Shown here: in pieces, positions 16,568 to 24,315 of the stretch
Layout: each line of letters starts with the position of its first letter
Position numbering within the stretch: position 1 is the first letter of the stretch
From: Pseudomonas sp. GV071
GTDB lineage: Bacteria; Pseudomonadota; Gammaproteobacteria; Pseudomonadales; Pseudomonadaceae
DNA length: 64,000 nucleotides
Direction: 5' to 3'
Assembly (NCBI RefSeq): GCF_003050835.1
Contig: NZ_QAOJ01000012.1
Span: forward strand, 62,001-126,000
The notes under the pieces: generated by a model
What the model saw: only the letters and a program-made list of their open reading frames with translations
What the model was told of the DNA's origin: nothing
The model's database searches: none
Program-made: the position numbers and the translations under genes

Positions 16568-16993
16568 ATGAGCAGAGAAGACCCGCAATTCAAACTACGA
16601 ATGCCGACCGAGCTAAGAGCGATGGCAGACCAGGCTGCGAAAACATCTGGTCGATCATTGAACGCAGAGCTTGTTGCTAGGCTTGAAACTAGCTTTCTTG
16701 GAGGCTCAATGTCCTCGGAGACGCTTATGTCCGCAGAACGAGCTAGGGAGTTAGCTTTATTGGCTCGAAGTGGGCTACCGGATGAGATCCGTAAGCGAAC
16801 AATCGAAGCTATCGCGAAAGCGGTGAAAGTGGGACACAGCGAAGCGTATGTGGACTTAAACGATTTACATCTTGATAGTGGAATTCCAGACAGCGACCTT
16901 GAGGAATTACAAAGCGGCGTAATTAGCACGCTTGAGCACGCGGGATATAAAGTTAGATGGGACGATATAACTACAATTCTAATAGAGTTCTAA
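16568..16993 (+). CDS. Arc-family repressor with C-terminal extension
   Basis: 141 residues from the ATG at 16568. Residues 1-45 (SREDPQFKLRMPTELRAMAD, QAAKTSGRSLNAELVARLE) are a textbook Arc ribbon-helix-helix: the beta strand FKLRMP contacts DNA and the SLNAELVARLE helix makes the dimer. The remaining 95 residues are an added helical/beta domain of unknown purpose, possibly for tetramer formation or sensing. It diverges from the replication operon with three palindromes between them, so it is the likely immunity repressor of element A. Confidence 0.85.
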   Translation: MSREDPQFKLRMPTELRAMADQAAKTSGRSLNAELVARLETSFLGGSMSSETLMSAERARELALLARSGLPDEIRKRTIEAIAKAVKVGHSEAYVDLNDLHLDSGIPDSDLEELQSGVISTLEHAGYKVRWDDITTILIEF

Positions 16994-17034
16994 CCAACAA
17001 AGCACACACAAAAGCGCATACATGGAAGTAGATT

Positions 17035-18606
17035 ATGACAGACAGTAGCAATCCAAATAAAATTGGAGAAATCCCGCTAAAAGACGGCAGCATAGAGCTT
17101 TTCATTGAGCCTGGAAAATGCTTATACATTCTGGGGCAAAATGGCGCAGGAAAATCTACATTCCTATTCCATTTAGCGAAAAAAACGCCGCTAAAAAACC
17201 TAATTAGTGGAAACCGAGAGGTCGTGTTTGGCTCCTCTGCAGTTTCGATATCTGCAGCACAAGCAGAGCAATATGAAGGGTACAGCCAGAACCACAGCTC
17301 TCAGCCTACTTTCAGATCCGACAAGGGTCACCACAACAGTGGTGATCGACTTTCAACACTACTTTTCTACCTCAAATCAAGATGCGACGATATAAATAAA
17401 AATTATCGCCAAGCTCATTTGAAAGGAGAAAACGACAAACTGCCTCAAATTAACGCCAATGAACCCATTGGATTAATTAACGAAGCCATTCGAAAGTCGT
17501 CTATTCCATTAACTATAGACTGGGACGAGAAATCCTCACTCATCGTAACAAAAAACGGCTTCAGCTATGGCGTGCAAAAAATGTCGGACGGCGAGCGCTC
17601 CGCGTTGATCCTTGCCTGTGAAGTCATCCTTTCTAAAGAAAACTCTTTAATTATAATAGACGAACCAGAAAGACACCTTCATCGATCCATCTCCTCCCCC
17701 TTATTGCAATACTTAAAATCCATAAGACCTGACCTACGCTGGGTGATTGCCACACATGATTTGTCTCTACCTAGAGACGACGCGGAAGCTGACGTCCTTA
17801 TTTTATATAGGTACGTAGAGCCGCTTCAATGGGAAGCAGAAATTTTAAAATCAGAAAACCAATTACCGACAACCTTAATTAACGCAATATATGGAGCGCG
17901 CCAGAAGGTTATTTTCATTGAAGGAAACTCAGAAAGCAAAGACGCCCCCCTGTACCAACAAATTTTCAAGGGTGTGACTGTAATCCCCGCAGGTAACTGC
18001 AGAGATGTATGCGAAAACGTGTCGGCCTTAGAGTCACTAAAAAGCATCCATTTCATGAGTGCGCGCGGACTTGTAGATGGGGACAACCGAAGCGACACCG
18101 CCGAATTAATAAAGGGCGGCGTCCACCCTCTGGAAGTATACGCGATAGAGTCAGTTTATTATCACCCAAGTGTGATTTCAGAAATGCTAAAGCACTCTGC
18201 CGAAAAGGTAAGTTTGCAAGAGGTAATTATTAAAGCTATCGACGTCATCGGCGACGCACAACACTTATCCAAAATGACTGCTTATCGCAGCTACAGAGAA
18301 AGCCACATGAGAGCCATGCTGGACGACACGTCATTTGAAGCGGGAGTGCAAACCGTACAACACATCGACGGCCCAAGTCTAATAGCAGCGTGCCAAGCAA
18401 ACTTTAACTCGCTAAAAAAATCCATGGACTGGGCCGAAATAACAAAACTTTTTAAAATAAAGTCTACAGGTGCCCCGAACGCCATTGCAACAAAGCTCGG
18501 CTATGGCGGAAGTGCGCAATACGAGCGAGCTCTTGTAAAGCTACTGGATAAAGACCCCTCGCTTTTTAATGCAGTGAGAGCTTTGGTACCCGACCCATTT
18601 ACGTAA
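17035..18606 (+). CDS. Fused ATPase-TOPRIM protein, PARIS (AriA-AriB)-like
   Basis: 523 residues. N-terminal ABC-type ATPase of the AAA15/AAA21 kind: Walker A GQNGAGKST (34-42), signature MSDGERSAL (about 183-191), Walker B SLIIIDEPERHLH (about 203-215) and H-loop WVIATHDLS. From about residue 285 a DUF4435 TOPRIM-like domain follows: KVIFIEGNSESKDAPLYQ gives the Glu and GLVDGDNRSD the Asp pair. In PARIS anti-phage systems these two parts are usually separate genes, and single-gene fusions are known; AriA senses phage anti-restriction proteins and releases AriB, a nuclease acting on host tRNA. An OLD-type nuclease is the main alternative. AT-rich, last gene before the right attachment site. 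Confidence 0.7.
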   Translation: MTDSSNPNKIGEIPLKDGSIELFIEPGKCLYILGQNGAGKSTFLFHLAKKTPLKNLISGNREVVFGSSAVSISAAQAEQYEGYSQNHSSQPTFRSDKGHHNSGDRLSTLLFYLKSRCDDINKNYRQAHLKGENDKLPQINANEPIGLINEAIRKSSIPLTIDWDEKSSLIVTKNGFSYGVQKMSDGERSALILACEVILSKENSLIIIDEPERHLHRSISSPLLQYLKSIRPDLRWVIATHDLSLPRDDAEADVLILYRYVEPLQWEAEILKSENQLPTTLINAIYGARQKVIFIEGNSESKDAPLYQQIFKGVTVIPAGNCRDVCENVSALESLKSIHFMSARGLVDGDNRSDTAELIKGGVHPLEVYAIESVYYHPSVISEMLKHSAEKVSLQEVIIKAIDVIGDAQHLSKMTAYRSYRESHMRAMLDDTSFEAGVQTVQHIDGPSLIAACQANFNSLKKSMDWAEITKLFKIKSTGAPNAIATKLGYGGSAQYERALVKLLDKDPSLFNAVRALVPDPFT

Positions 18607-18645
18607 CTTTTGGCGTTCTACTGCAGGTATTACTTGCTATTAAAT

Positions 18646-18661
18646 GTCGAAAAAGTGTCGA
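18646..18661 (+). repeat. Probable integrase arm site, right end of element A
   Basis: Identical to 11662-11677 (GTCGAAAAAGTGTCGA) and about 105 bases inside the right attachment copy. Confidence 0.5.
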
Positions 18662-18766
18662 AAATACTGACCAATGTAGGCCAGAATTTATAAGAATGGG
18701 GAACACTGGCCGCAAAGACTACCCGGCATTGTCCAGCATTGTCCGCCAATGGATAAGCCTACTACC

Positions 18767-18799
18767 GGGTTCAAATCCCCCCGGCTCCACCAAACAAGC
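18767..18799 (+). repeat. Attachment site between elements A and B
   Basis: 33-bp copy of the ssrA 3' end, ending in CCACCAAACAAGC. The rest of the tmRNA is absent, so this is a footprint of integration, not a tRNA gene. Confidence 0.9.
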
Positions 18800-18816
18800 T
18801 TCCCAGGAAGACCCAG

Positions 18817-18862
18817 AAAAGCCGTAAAGCCAAGAGAAATCAAAGCTTTACGGCTTTTTTGT
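18817..18862 (+). terminator. ssrA terminator supplied by element B
   Basis: AAAAGCCGTAAAGC (18817-18830) and GCTTTACGGCTTTT (18845-18858) form a 14-bp perfect stem with a T tract, 18 bases after the attachment copy. It would have ended ssrA transcripts before element A was inserted. Confidence 0.85.
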
Positions 18863-18906
18863 TGCCCGCGTTTTCCCAGGTAATCCCAGAACATCCCATG
18901 GTTGAC

Positions 18907-18926
18907 GGGGGCACTAACGGGGGCAT
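18907..18926 (+). repeat. Probable integrase arm sites, left end of element B
   Basis: GGGGGCACTAACGGGGGCAT: two GGGGGCA boxes twelve bases apart. The same two boxes in exchanged order (GGGGGCAT, four bases, GGGGGCAC) lie at 60857-60876 near the other end. Confidence 0.55.
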
Positions 18927-18965
18927 AAAACGCCCATCAAGTCGCCCTTGAGAGGATGTGCCCCC

Positions 18966-20195
18966 ATGCCCCTGAAAGATATCAACTGCCGAAATGCTAA
19001 GCCGCAGGACAAGACCTATCGCCTGTACGACGAGCAAGGTCTGTACATGGAAGTGCAACCCAACGGGGGGCGGTACTGGAGGCTGAAATATCGTTTTCTA
19101 GGAAAAGAAAAACGCATGGCCTTTGGCGTCTATCCCGAAGTCGGATTGCTGGACGCACGGAGGAAGCGCGACGAAGCTCGAGCGCAATTAGCAGCGGGGC
19201 ATGACCCTTCTCTCCAGAAGCGAATGGCTAAAGCAGTCAGCCAGTTTGATCACCAACACACGTTTGAGTCGGTCGCTTTGCACTGGCTCGCCGTTCGCGA
19301 ATCATCTTGGGATCCCGAGTACACCCGCACCGTGAAACAAAGGCTTGAGCTCAATGCTTATCCTTGGCTGGGGAAGCTTCCCATCAGCAGTATTTCAACC
19401 CCCTTATTGGTCGAGAATCTTCAGCGAATCGTCAAGCGTGGCGCAGCCGAAACGGCGCGTCGTGTAGCGCAGATTTATAAACAAATCTTCGAGTTTGCTG
19501 AAGCTGCAGGGATCACTCCCTCACACCAGATTGGAAATCTGTCCAGGACGCTCCCGGCCAAACGCGTAAAACATTTCGCTGCGGTGACTGATCCTAAAAA
19601 GCTCGGCGCGCTTCTGAATGTGATGGATAACTACAGCGGAACCTTTCCCGTTTGTTGTGCGCTCAAGTTGGCTCCACTTCTGTTCTGTAGACCTGGCGAT
19701 TTACGGCATATGGAATGGAGTGAACTCGATCTCGAAGCCGGCGAATGGCTGATACCTGGCGCAAAAATGAAAGGACTTACCGTCAACAAGCATGACAGAG
19801 CAGACCATCTCGTCCCGCTTAGTGAGCAAGCGATAGCAGTGCTAAGAGAGCTGAAGCCGTTAACGGATAGGCACCAATATGTTTTCCCTTCGGCACGGGG
19901 AGGGAGCCGCCCAATGTCGAACAATGCTCTCCTCGCTGCTTTACGTCGGATGGGCATCAGCGGAGACGAGATGACCGGCCACGGATTCCGCGCATCGGCC
20001 CGCACCATTGGGGCCGAGGTCCTCGAACTTCGACATGATTTGCTTGAGCACCAACTGGCACACTCCGTGAGAAATCCGCTCGGGCGGGCGTATGACAGGA
20101 CCACCTTTTTGAAAGAGCGCCGAGAAATGATGCAAGTCTGGGCGAACTACCTCGACACCATCAAAGCAAACGCGACCAGGGAGAACCTAGCCTGA
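18966..20195 (+). CDS. P4-type tyrosine integrase of element B
   Basis: 409 residues from the ATG at 18966 (an in-frame TTG at 18948 is less likely). The N-terminal arm-binding domain of P4-like integrases is clear: MPLKDINCRNAKPQDKTYRL, GLYMEVQPNGGRYWRLKYRF and EKRMAFGVYPEVGLLDAR. The catalytic domain has the first Arg in LLFCRPGDLRHMEW, GHGFRASARTI with the His-x-x-Arg pair, and the final Tyr in GRAYDRTTFLKER. The gene starts about 170 bases from the attachment copy and reads inwards, typical of islands in tRNA or tmRNA genes. Confidence 0.93.
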   Translation: MPLKDINCRNAKPQDKTYRLYDEQGLYMEVQPNGGRYWRLKYRFLGKEKRMAFGVYPEVGLLDARRKRDEARAQLAAGHDPSLQKRMAKAVSQFDHQHTFESVALHWLAVRESSWDPEYTRTVKQRLELNAYPWLGKLPISSISTPLLVENLQRIVKRGAAETARRVAQIYKQIFEFAEAAGITPSHQIGNLSRTLPAKRVKHFAAVTDPKKLGALLNVMDNYSGTFPVCCALKLAPLLFCRPGDLRHMEWSELDLEAGEWLIPGAKMKGLTVNKHDRADHLVPLSEQAIAVLRELKPLTDRHQYVFPSARGGSRPMSNNALLAALRRMGISGDEMTGHGFRASARTIGAEVLELRHDLLEHQLAHSVRNPLGRAYDRTTFLKERREMMQVWANYLDTIKANATRENLA

Positions 20196-20594
20196 AAGAA
20201 TAATTTATATCTGCCAGTTGCAATCACAGGCCTAGTACTGGTAAAAATTGGTACCCCACGGGGGGTCGTAGGACACCGTGGGACCGCCGAACAGGCACAC
20301 AAAACTTCCAATCTGAACTTCCAGATCGGATAGCACTAGCGCAACGGCTAGCTGCAACATCAAAGCGACAGTGACGCCACAAATCCGTCCTGTATCTGTT
20401 AGATCTCCTCAAATCTAATTCCTAAAACCTGCGTGAGTCATGCCCTGACTTTCTGCTGGCCATAACCTCAGGCCCTGCGCGAAGAGCTGTTTAGACACTC
20501 TACTTCCGCGCAAAAACCTGAGCTGCCAACTCACTATCACTCAACGCTTTTAACCACGAGGACGGTGGAAGCGCTGTTGCGTGAGATACACAGC
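20196..20594. other. Gap between integrase and AlpA-like gene
   Basis: 400 bases without a supported gene. CCCACGG near 20257 and CCGTGGG near 20276 form an inverted repeat about 50 bases after the integrase stop, a possible regulator site. The promoter of the AlpA-like gene should be near the end of the gap. Confidence 0.4.
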
Positions 20595-20840
20595 ATGACA
20601 ATACGTAGTAATGATCACCTGGATCTCGGGGTCGAAAAACGTTTCCTCCGCCTTCCCGAGGTCGAATTTGTAGTTGGGAAAAAACGCTCCTCGATTTACC
20701 GAGCTATCTCCGAGGGTAAATTCCCCGCGCCCTACGAGCTGGGCAGCAGCAGGTCAGTCGGCTGGCTGAGCACCGATATATCTGCCTGGATCCTCAGCCG
20801 AACGCGTGTGCAGCTTCGTGGGTGCTACCACAATGACTGA
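20595..20840 (+). CDS. AlpA-family regulator/excisionase
   Basis: 81 residues from the ATG at 20595; an upstream in-frame ATG at 20565 would add ten. The AlpA pattern is present: RFLRLPEVEFVVGKKRSSIY, RAISEGKFPAPYELGSSRSV, GWLSTDISAWI. AlpA proteins activate integrase transcription or help excision of P4-like islands. The stop overlaps the start of the replication gene (ATGACTGA). Confidence 0.85.
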   Translation: MTIRSNDHLDLGVEKRFLRLPEVEFVVGKKRSSIYRAISEGKFPAPYELGSSRSVGWLSTDISAWILSRTRVQLRGCYHND

Positions 20841-21843
20841 GGCTCCAATATCAACCTGTGCCGAACTAAAAAACCTAAGTGCATCTACCCACCCGGTGCG
20901 CGGATGCCTCGCTAAAATCGAGGCGATGAAAGCAAAGGCACTGGCCATGCCTCGAGCCGCAGAACCGAGCGCCACGGTTGTGGGAGGTACATCGCGCTCA
21001 CTCCCACTTTGGCCTAATACCGATCGGGGAGTACCTAACATCGCATTACGCTCGGCGTTGTTCGGGGCAATTGCAAAGGGGGCACGGAGCTGCTTCGAGC
21101 GGGAAAATATTCCCGCTCAGAAAAACATCACGATCAGTTACACCGGCGCACAACTTGATCAGGGCGACCTGGACGTATGGCTGACCGTACTGCATTTGGC
21201 GAAAAATCAGCCCATCGATCAGGAATGCACCATTACCGCTTCTGAGTTGTTGCAGCTGCTGCAATTAACGGACACCGGCGCAAATCGTAAAACACTCATC
21301 AGTCGCCTTAGCCGGCTGAGTGCCTGTGCGCTCGAGGTTCAGGCCGGACCATTGATTCATTTTGAGGGAAGTCTGATCAACAAATTTTCCCGTGATGAAT
21401 ACAGCCGCCAGCTCACAATTCGCCTTAACCCTGGTCTACACAAAATGTTCGCACACGACCAGTTCACCCAAATTCACTGGGGAGTTCGGCAAACACTAAA
21501 TGGCCATTATTTAGCCCAATGGCTACACGCCTTCTACTCGAGCCATGCAGCCCCGTTTCCACGGAAGATTGAAACTCTCCATAGGTTGTCCGGCAGCAAA
21601 ACCACCGATCAATCGAAATTTCGCCAGCTACTGCACAAAGCATTGGACGCCTTGGGCCGGTCGAGCACCGATCATGGGCAACCGTTCAGTTATTGCATGG
21701 AAGGCAATCTGGTAAAGATCGAAAAAACTCCGAGTAAAGCGCAACGCCGCCACCTGAATAAGCGCCAGGATGAGAAAAAAATACCGTTATTGCAGGCGGG
21801 AGATACCGTCGCAGCAGGTATGGGGTACCGTCATAGTAGGTAG
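20833..21843 (+). CDS. TrfA-type plasmid replication initiator
   Basis: 336 residues from the ATG at 20833. It resembles TrfA of IncP plasmids: VPNIALRSALFGAIAKGARS, ITISYTGAQLDQGDLDVWLT, TGANRKTLISRLSRLSACAL and the second winged helix around FSRDEYSRQLTIRLNPGLHK. Such proteins bind iterons and open the origin. A replication gene of this kind in an integrated island suggests a plasmid ancestor or an excised form able to replicate. Just downstream are three CTAATC repeats at one-turn spacing (21933-21959). Confidence 0.85.
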   Translation: MTEAPISTCAELKNLSASTHPVRGCLAKIEAMKAKALAMPRAAEPSATVVGGTSRSLPLWPNTDRGVPNIALRSALFGAIAKGARSCFERENIPAQKNITISYTGAQLDQGDLDVWLTVLHLAKNQPIDQECTITASELLQLLQLTDTGANRKTLISRLSRLSACALEVQAGPLIHFEGSLINKFSRDEYSRQLTIRLNPGLHKMFAHDQFTQIHWGVRQTLNGHYLAQWLHAFYSSHAAPFPRKIETLHRLSGSKTTDQSKFRQLLHKALDALGRSSTDHGQPFSYCMEGNLVKIEKTPSKAQRRHLNKRQDEKKIPLLQAGDTVAAGMGYRHSR

Positions 21844-22154
21844 CCCTTACCGTTGTAGCGAGCCACCTACCCTCTGACTATGTGACTCGAAACCCAGCAA
21901 TGCCCTAGGTCCGAGGAGTTAGTCACCAGCTGCTAATCTTCCCTAATCTAAATCTAATCCGTCTGGAGGAAAGTGAACCGGATATATGATCGCGTCAGCT
22001 TGCGGCCGATTTTGTTGAAAAACTAGGTGTCCGGCAGAGTCGCTTGTTAATTAGCGGCCCAATATATCGTCGTGATCTTAACGATTGTTTATCGCCCAGC
22101 TTGCTTGCAAAATCGGCGGCTGAAGCGGTTGAGTCTTATAGATAGGGATTTCAG
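21844..22154. other. Gap with iteron-like CTAATC repeats
   Basis: 310 bases. CTAATC occurs at 21933, 21943 and 21954, ten and eleven bases apart, i.e. on one face of the helix, directly after the TrfA-like gene; the following 150 bases are AT-richer (AATATATCG, TTAACGATTGTTTATC). This could be the replication origin of the island; three short copies are few for a TrfA-type origin. Confidence 0.35.
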
Positions 22155-22586
22155 ATGGAAAATTTCGAATTGGATGACTTGACCCATGAGCAGATCAAGG
22201 CGTTTTGCCAATTGGGTGATGAACACCTGGAAGGCGGTGATTTCAAGGCTGCCATCCGTCAGTACAACTTAGCGTGGGAGTTGATCCCAGAACCAAAAAA
22301 TAATTGGGAAGCGGCGATATGGGTGCTTGCCGCTATAGGCGATGCATGCTTCCAGGGCGGATTTTTTACCTCCGCGAAAGAGGCCCTTGAGTATGCGATG
22401 ACATGTCCCGATGCAGTCGGCAATCCATTTTTGCATTTGCGTTTGGGCCAAGCACTGTACGAGAAAGAGGAAACTGATCGAGCTGCCGACGAACTTATGC
22501 GAGCTTACATGGGGGCTGGAGACGAAATCTTTGCCAACGACGACCCCAAGTATTTCGCATTCTTAAAAACGCGGGCCACGATTTAA
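22155..22586 (+). CDS. TPR-like protein, probable orphan immunity protein
   Basis: 143 residues. All-helical with TPR-like pairs: CQLGDEHLEGGDFKAAIRQY, AAIGDACFQGGFFTSAKEAL, LHLRLGQALYEKEETDRAAD, and a closing DDPKYFAFLKTR. Very similar small proteins stand behind contact-dependent and polymorphic toxins in Pseudomonas as immunity genes (established for the fold type; this case is inference). No toxin gene is adjacent, so it would be an orphan. Confidence 0.6.
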   Translation: MENFELDDLTHEQIKAFCQLGDEHLEGGDFKAAIRQYNLAWELIPEPKNNWEAAIWVLAAIGDACFQGGFFTSAKEALEYAMTCPDAVGNPFLHLRLGQALYEKEETDRAADELMRAYMGAGDEIFANDDPKYFAFLKTRATI

Positions 22587-22685
22587 AACGGAATAACCGA
22601 TAACAAGAGTTCGACGGCGGCAGCAATTGGCCGGTTGAAGCCACTCACGATAGGCTGCTAGCCCCATCCTAACTAGGTACCAGGA

Positions 22686-22976
22686 ATGCCCCGAATTCGG
22701 ACTGAAAGCGCCAAGGCCGCCGGCAAGCTGATCAAAGAGATTCAACGCGTCTGGAACTACAACATTGAGTACGGGCAGCCAAATGCGATTCTTAGCGAAG
22801 ACATCCTGGATCTTGCGCATGATCTGCTTCAAGCCCGGGACGCTCCAGGCATCAAACGACTGATTGGGCCAAGAACTGTAAAACAGTATCTCGGCAGTCT
22901 CTGGGTTGAATCCCATCCAGCGGTAAAAGCGCGGGTAGAGCAGCTTGAGCAGGCAATCGCCAGTGAGAGCGCGTGA
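22686..22976 (+). CDS. Small island protein, unknown function
   Basis: 96 residues, ATG at 22686 following AACTAGGTACCAGGA. Helical and charged: AKAAGKLIKEIQRVWNYNIE, GIKRLIGPRTVKQYLGSLWV. No family recognised. It is flanked on both sides by copies of the dispersed GGCCGATTGCAGCC-type repeat. Confidence 0.55.
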   Translation: MPRIRTESAKAAGKLIKEIQRVWNYNIEYGQPNAILSEDILDLAHDLLQARDAPGIKRLIGPRTVKQYLGSLWVESHPAVKARVEQLEQAIASESA

Positions 22977-23199
22977 TATGTGGGCGCGCCTGAAGTAAAC
23001 AGTAACGCCCGTTACGGTTCAGCGAAGAGAGGACAGATTTATTCGTTGAATCACTGTCCGCTTCCGGCCGATAGCAGCCGGTCACGACAGGCCGGAATCG
23101 GCCAATTGCTGCCGTTCGTGATCTGGAAGCTATCGGACATTCTCGGAAAAGATCTGACGTTCAGCTCTCTCGTGCTTCACGCATGAAAGTGTTTACTGA

Positions 23200-23385
23200 G
23201 TGTCCAGTCCAGCGTCGAAACGCGTGTTGGCAGCTGTGATGATCCAGGAGCGGGAATTGCTCCTACCCAAGCATCCGATGCGCGCCCGTATCGACCGCAT
23301 GCTCGGGCGGTTAGTCAGCGTTGGTGTTGCGGAGGCACATGAACTCGAATTGAAGGTCGAAATGGCAGCCAATGGCCTCTACTGA
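23200..23385 (+). CDS. Possible small protein
   Basis: 61 residues from GTG at 23200, or 48 from the ATG at 23239. Contains RELLLPKHPMRARIDRMLGR and VGVAEAHELELKVEMAANGL, an amphipathic helical pattern that looks selected rather than random. No family recognised, no strong ribosome site. Confidence 0.35.
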   Translation: MSSPASKRVLAAVMIQERELLLPKHPMRARIDRMLGRLVSVGVAEAHELELKVEMAANGLY

Positions 23386-23556
23386 CCGGAAGCGATGAAG
23401 ATTCATGAAAATACGTAGGAATGAGCATTCTAGCGTAGCTTATTCCCAGCGATTTCCTTTTTCCCACACGCGCAAACTAAAAGTGTATTGCGCACGCGTG
23501 CTCTGGGAGTCCAAGGTCACCTCCGTTACCGCCGACCAAGGACTTCATATATAAAT

Positions 23557-23705
23557 AGGTGTACTTATGTTCACCTTTTTTGCCTGATAGCTGACCAGTG
23601 AGTGCCCGCAGCCCCACAAAAGTGCACATATGTTCACCTTTTGTAGAGCACTGCTGGCTACTGATGACAGAAAATGTCAAAAAGGTGCACTTAAGTTCAC
23701 CTTTT
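23557..23705. repeat. Three copies of a GGTGNACTTAAGTTCACC near-palindrome
   Basis: Copies at 23557-23579, 23618-23642 and 23679-23705, about 60 bases apart, all ending in GTTCACCTTTT. The third is the closest to the full palindrome (AAAGGTGCACTTAAGTTCAC then CTTTT). Two further copies lie near the right end of element B at 60654-60752. Probably binding sites for a dimeric DNA-binding protein. Confidence 0.7.
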
Positions 23706-24273
23706 CGCACTTTCTAAGAGTTCAGATACACATGCCCGCCGTACTAGAAATCGCTTGCAGGTAATTAATTTTCTATGAAATGATTCGGTTGCTAAAAAAA
23801 TCAGCACATGGTGGCTGACTAAGTGAGCTGCCCTTAAGCAGCATATTTTTCTAGCCTCTTCTAAACAGAGACGGCTTTTCTGGTTGGTGCTCTATGCCAC
23901 GCCAGCTCTAGCATTCACCCTTCTAGCTCTATGACACTACCGCTGACACTGCTCAGTCGGTACGTAGCAGCAGCTCAACGCCCACCATCGATGCGGTCCA
24001 TTTAGGACATCAGCCTGACAGGCCGAAATGCATTCACGGTAAGCAGCGAGTTTCCCCTTCCCGCACTACGGCGTACCTCGTCAGTCCGCCAGCCTTTTCC
24101 GCCGTCCGTATCGGACCTCTAGGGCCATGTAGTGCGCTTGCGTCAGCCAAAGGGTGCGTTCTTGCATTCCTACCGCAGCGCTTAGCCTCCTTTTCAGCCA
24201 GTTGCGGGCTTATGTCCCGTTAACACTAACCAACTCTTGGCGGAGCCTGGCTGCCCAACTTTCCCTATTCGTA

Positions 24274-24301
24274 GAAATCTCCTCGTTAACGAGGAGATTT
24301 C
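24274..24301. repeat. 28-bp perfect palindrome before an integrase gene
   Basis: GAAATCTCCTCGTT followed at once by its exact reverse complement, ending 14 bases before the integrase start codon. It includes part of the ribosome-site region, so the RNA would fold into a strong hairpin. Either an operator/attenuator of the integrase or a recombination core site. Confidence 0.75.
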
Positions 24302-24315
24302 CCGTGGAGATCACA

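Larger units (their letters stand above)
11588..18799. mobile_element. Element A: 7.2-kb Pf-like integrated element at ssrA
   Basis: Bounded by a perfect 33-bp direct repeat of the ssrA 3' end (11588-11620 and 18767-18799), with the identical 16-mer GTCGAAAAAGTGTCGA just inside each end. Inside: DUF5343 and DUF4145-like genes, a tyrosine integrase, a Pf-type replication protein, three small genes in the same leftward operon, then a divergent Arc-type repressor and the ATPase-TOPRIM gene. There are no genes for coat, adsorption or Zot assembly proteins. The cargo genes are clearly AT-richer than the phage-type core. Confidence 0.85.
23386..24315. other. 930-bp gene-poor stretch with palindromic repeats
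   Basis: No supported gene. It holds three near-palindromes at 23557-23705, and a 28-bp perfect palindrome at 24274-24301 before the next integrase. The plus frame running into that integrase from 24154 has no ribosome site and is taken as chance. Confidence 0.55.

Noticed and set aside
18767..18799. Possible second tRNA/tmRNA gene
   Set aside because: Only the 3' part of ssrA is copied; there is no acceptor 5' strand, D arm or tag frame.
22980..23186. 68-codon plus-strand frame
   Set aside because: Mostly made of a dispersed repeat copy, with no ribosome site.
23477..23710. 77-codon minus-strand frame with repeated KGEHMCTF-like pieces
   Set aside because: The protein repeats are only the translated palindromic boxes.
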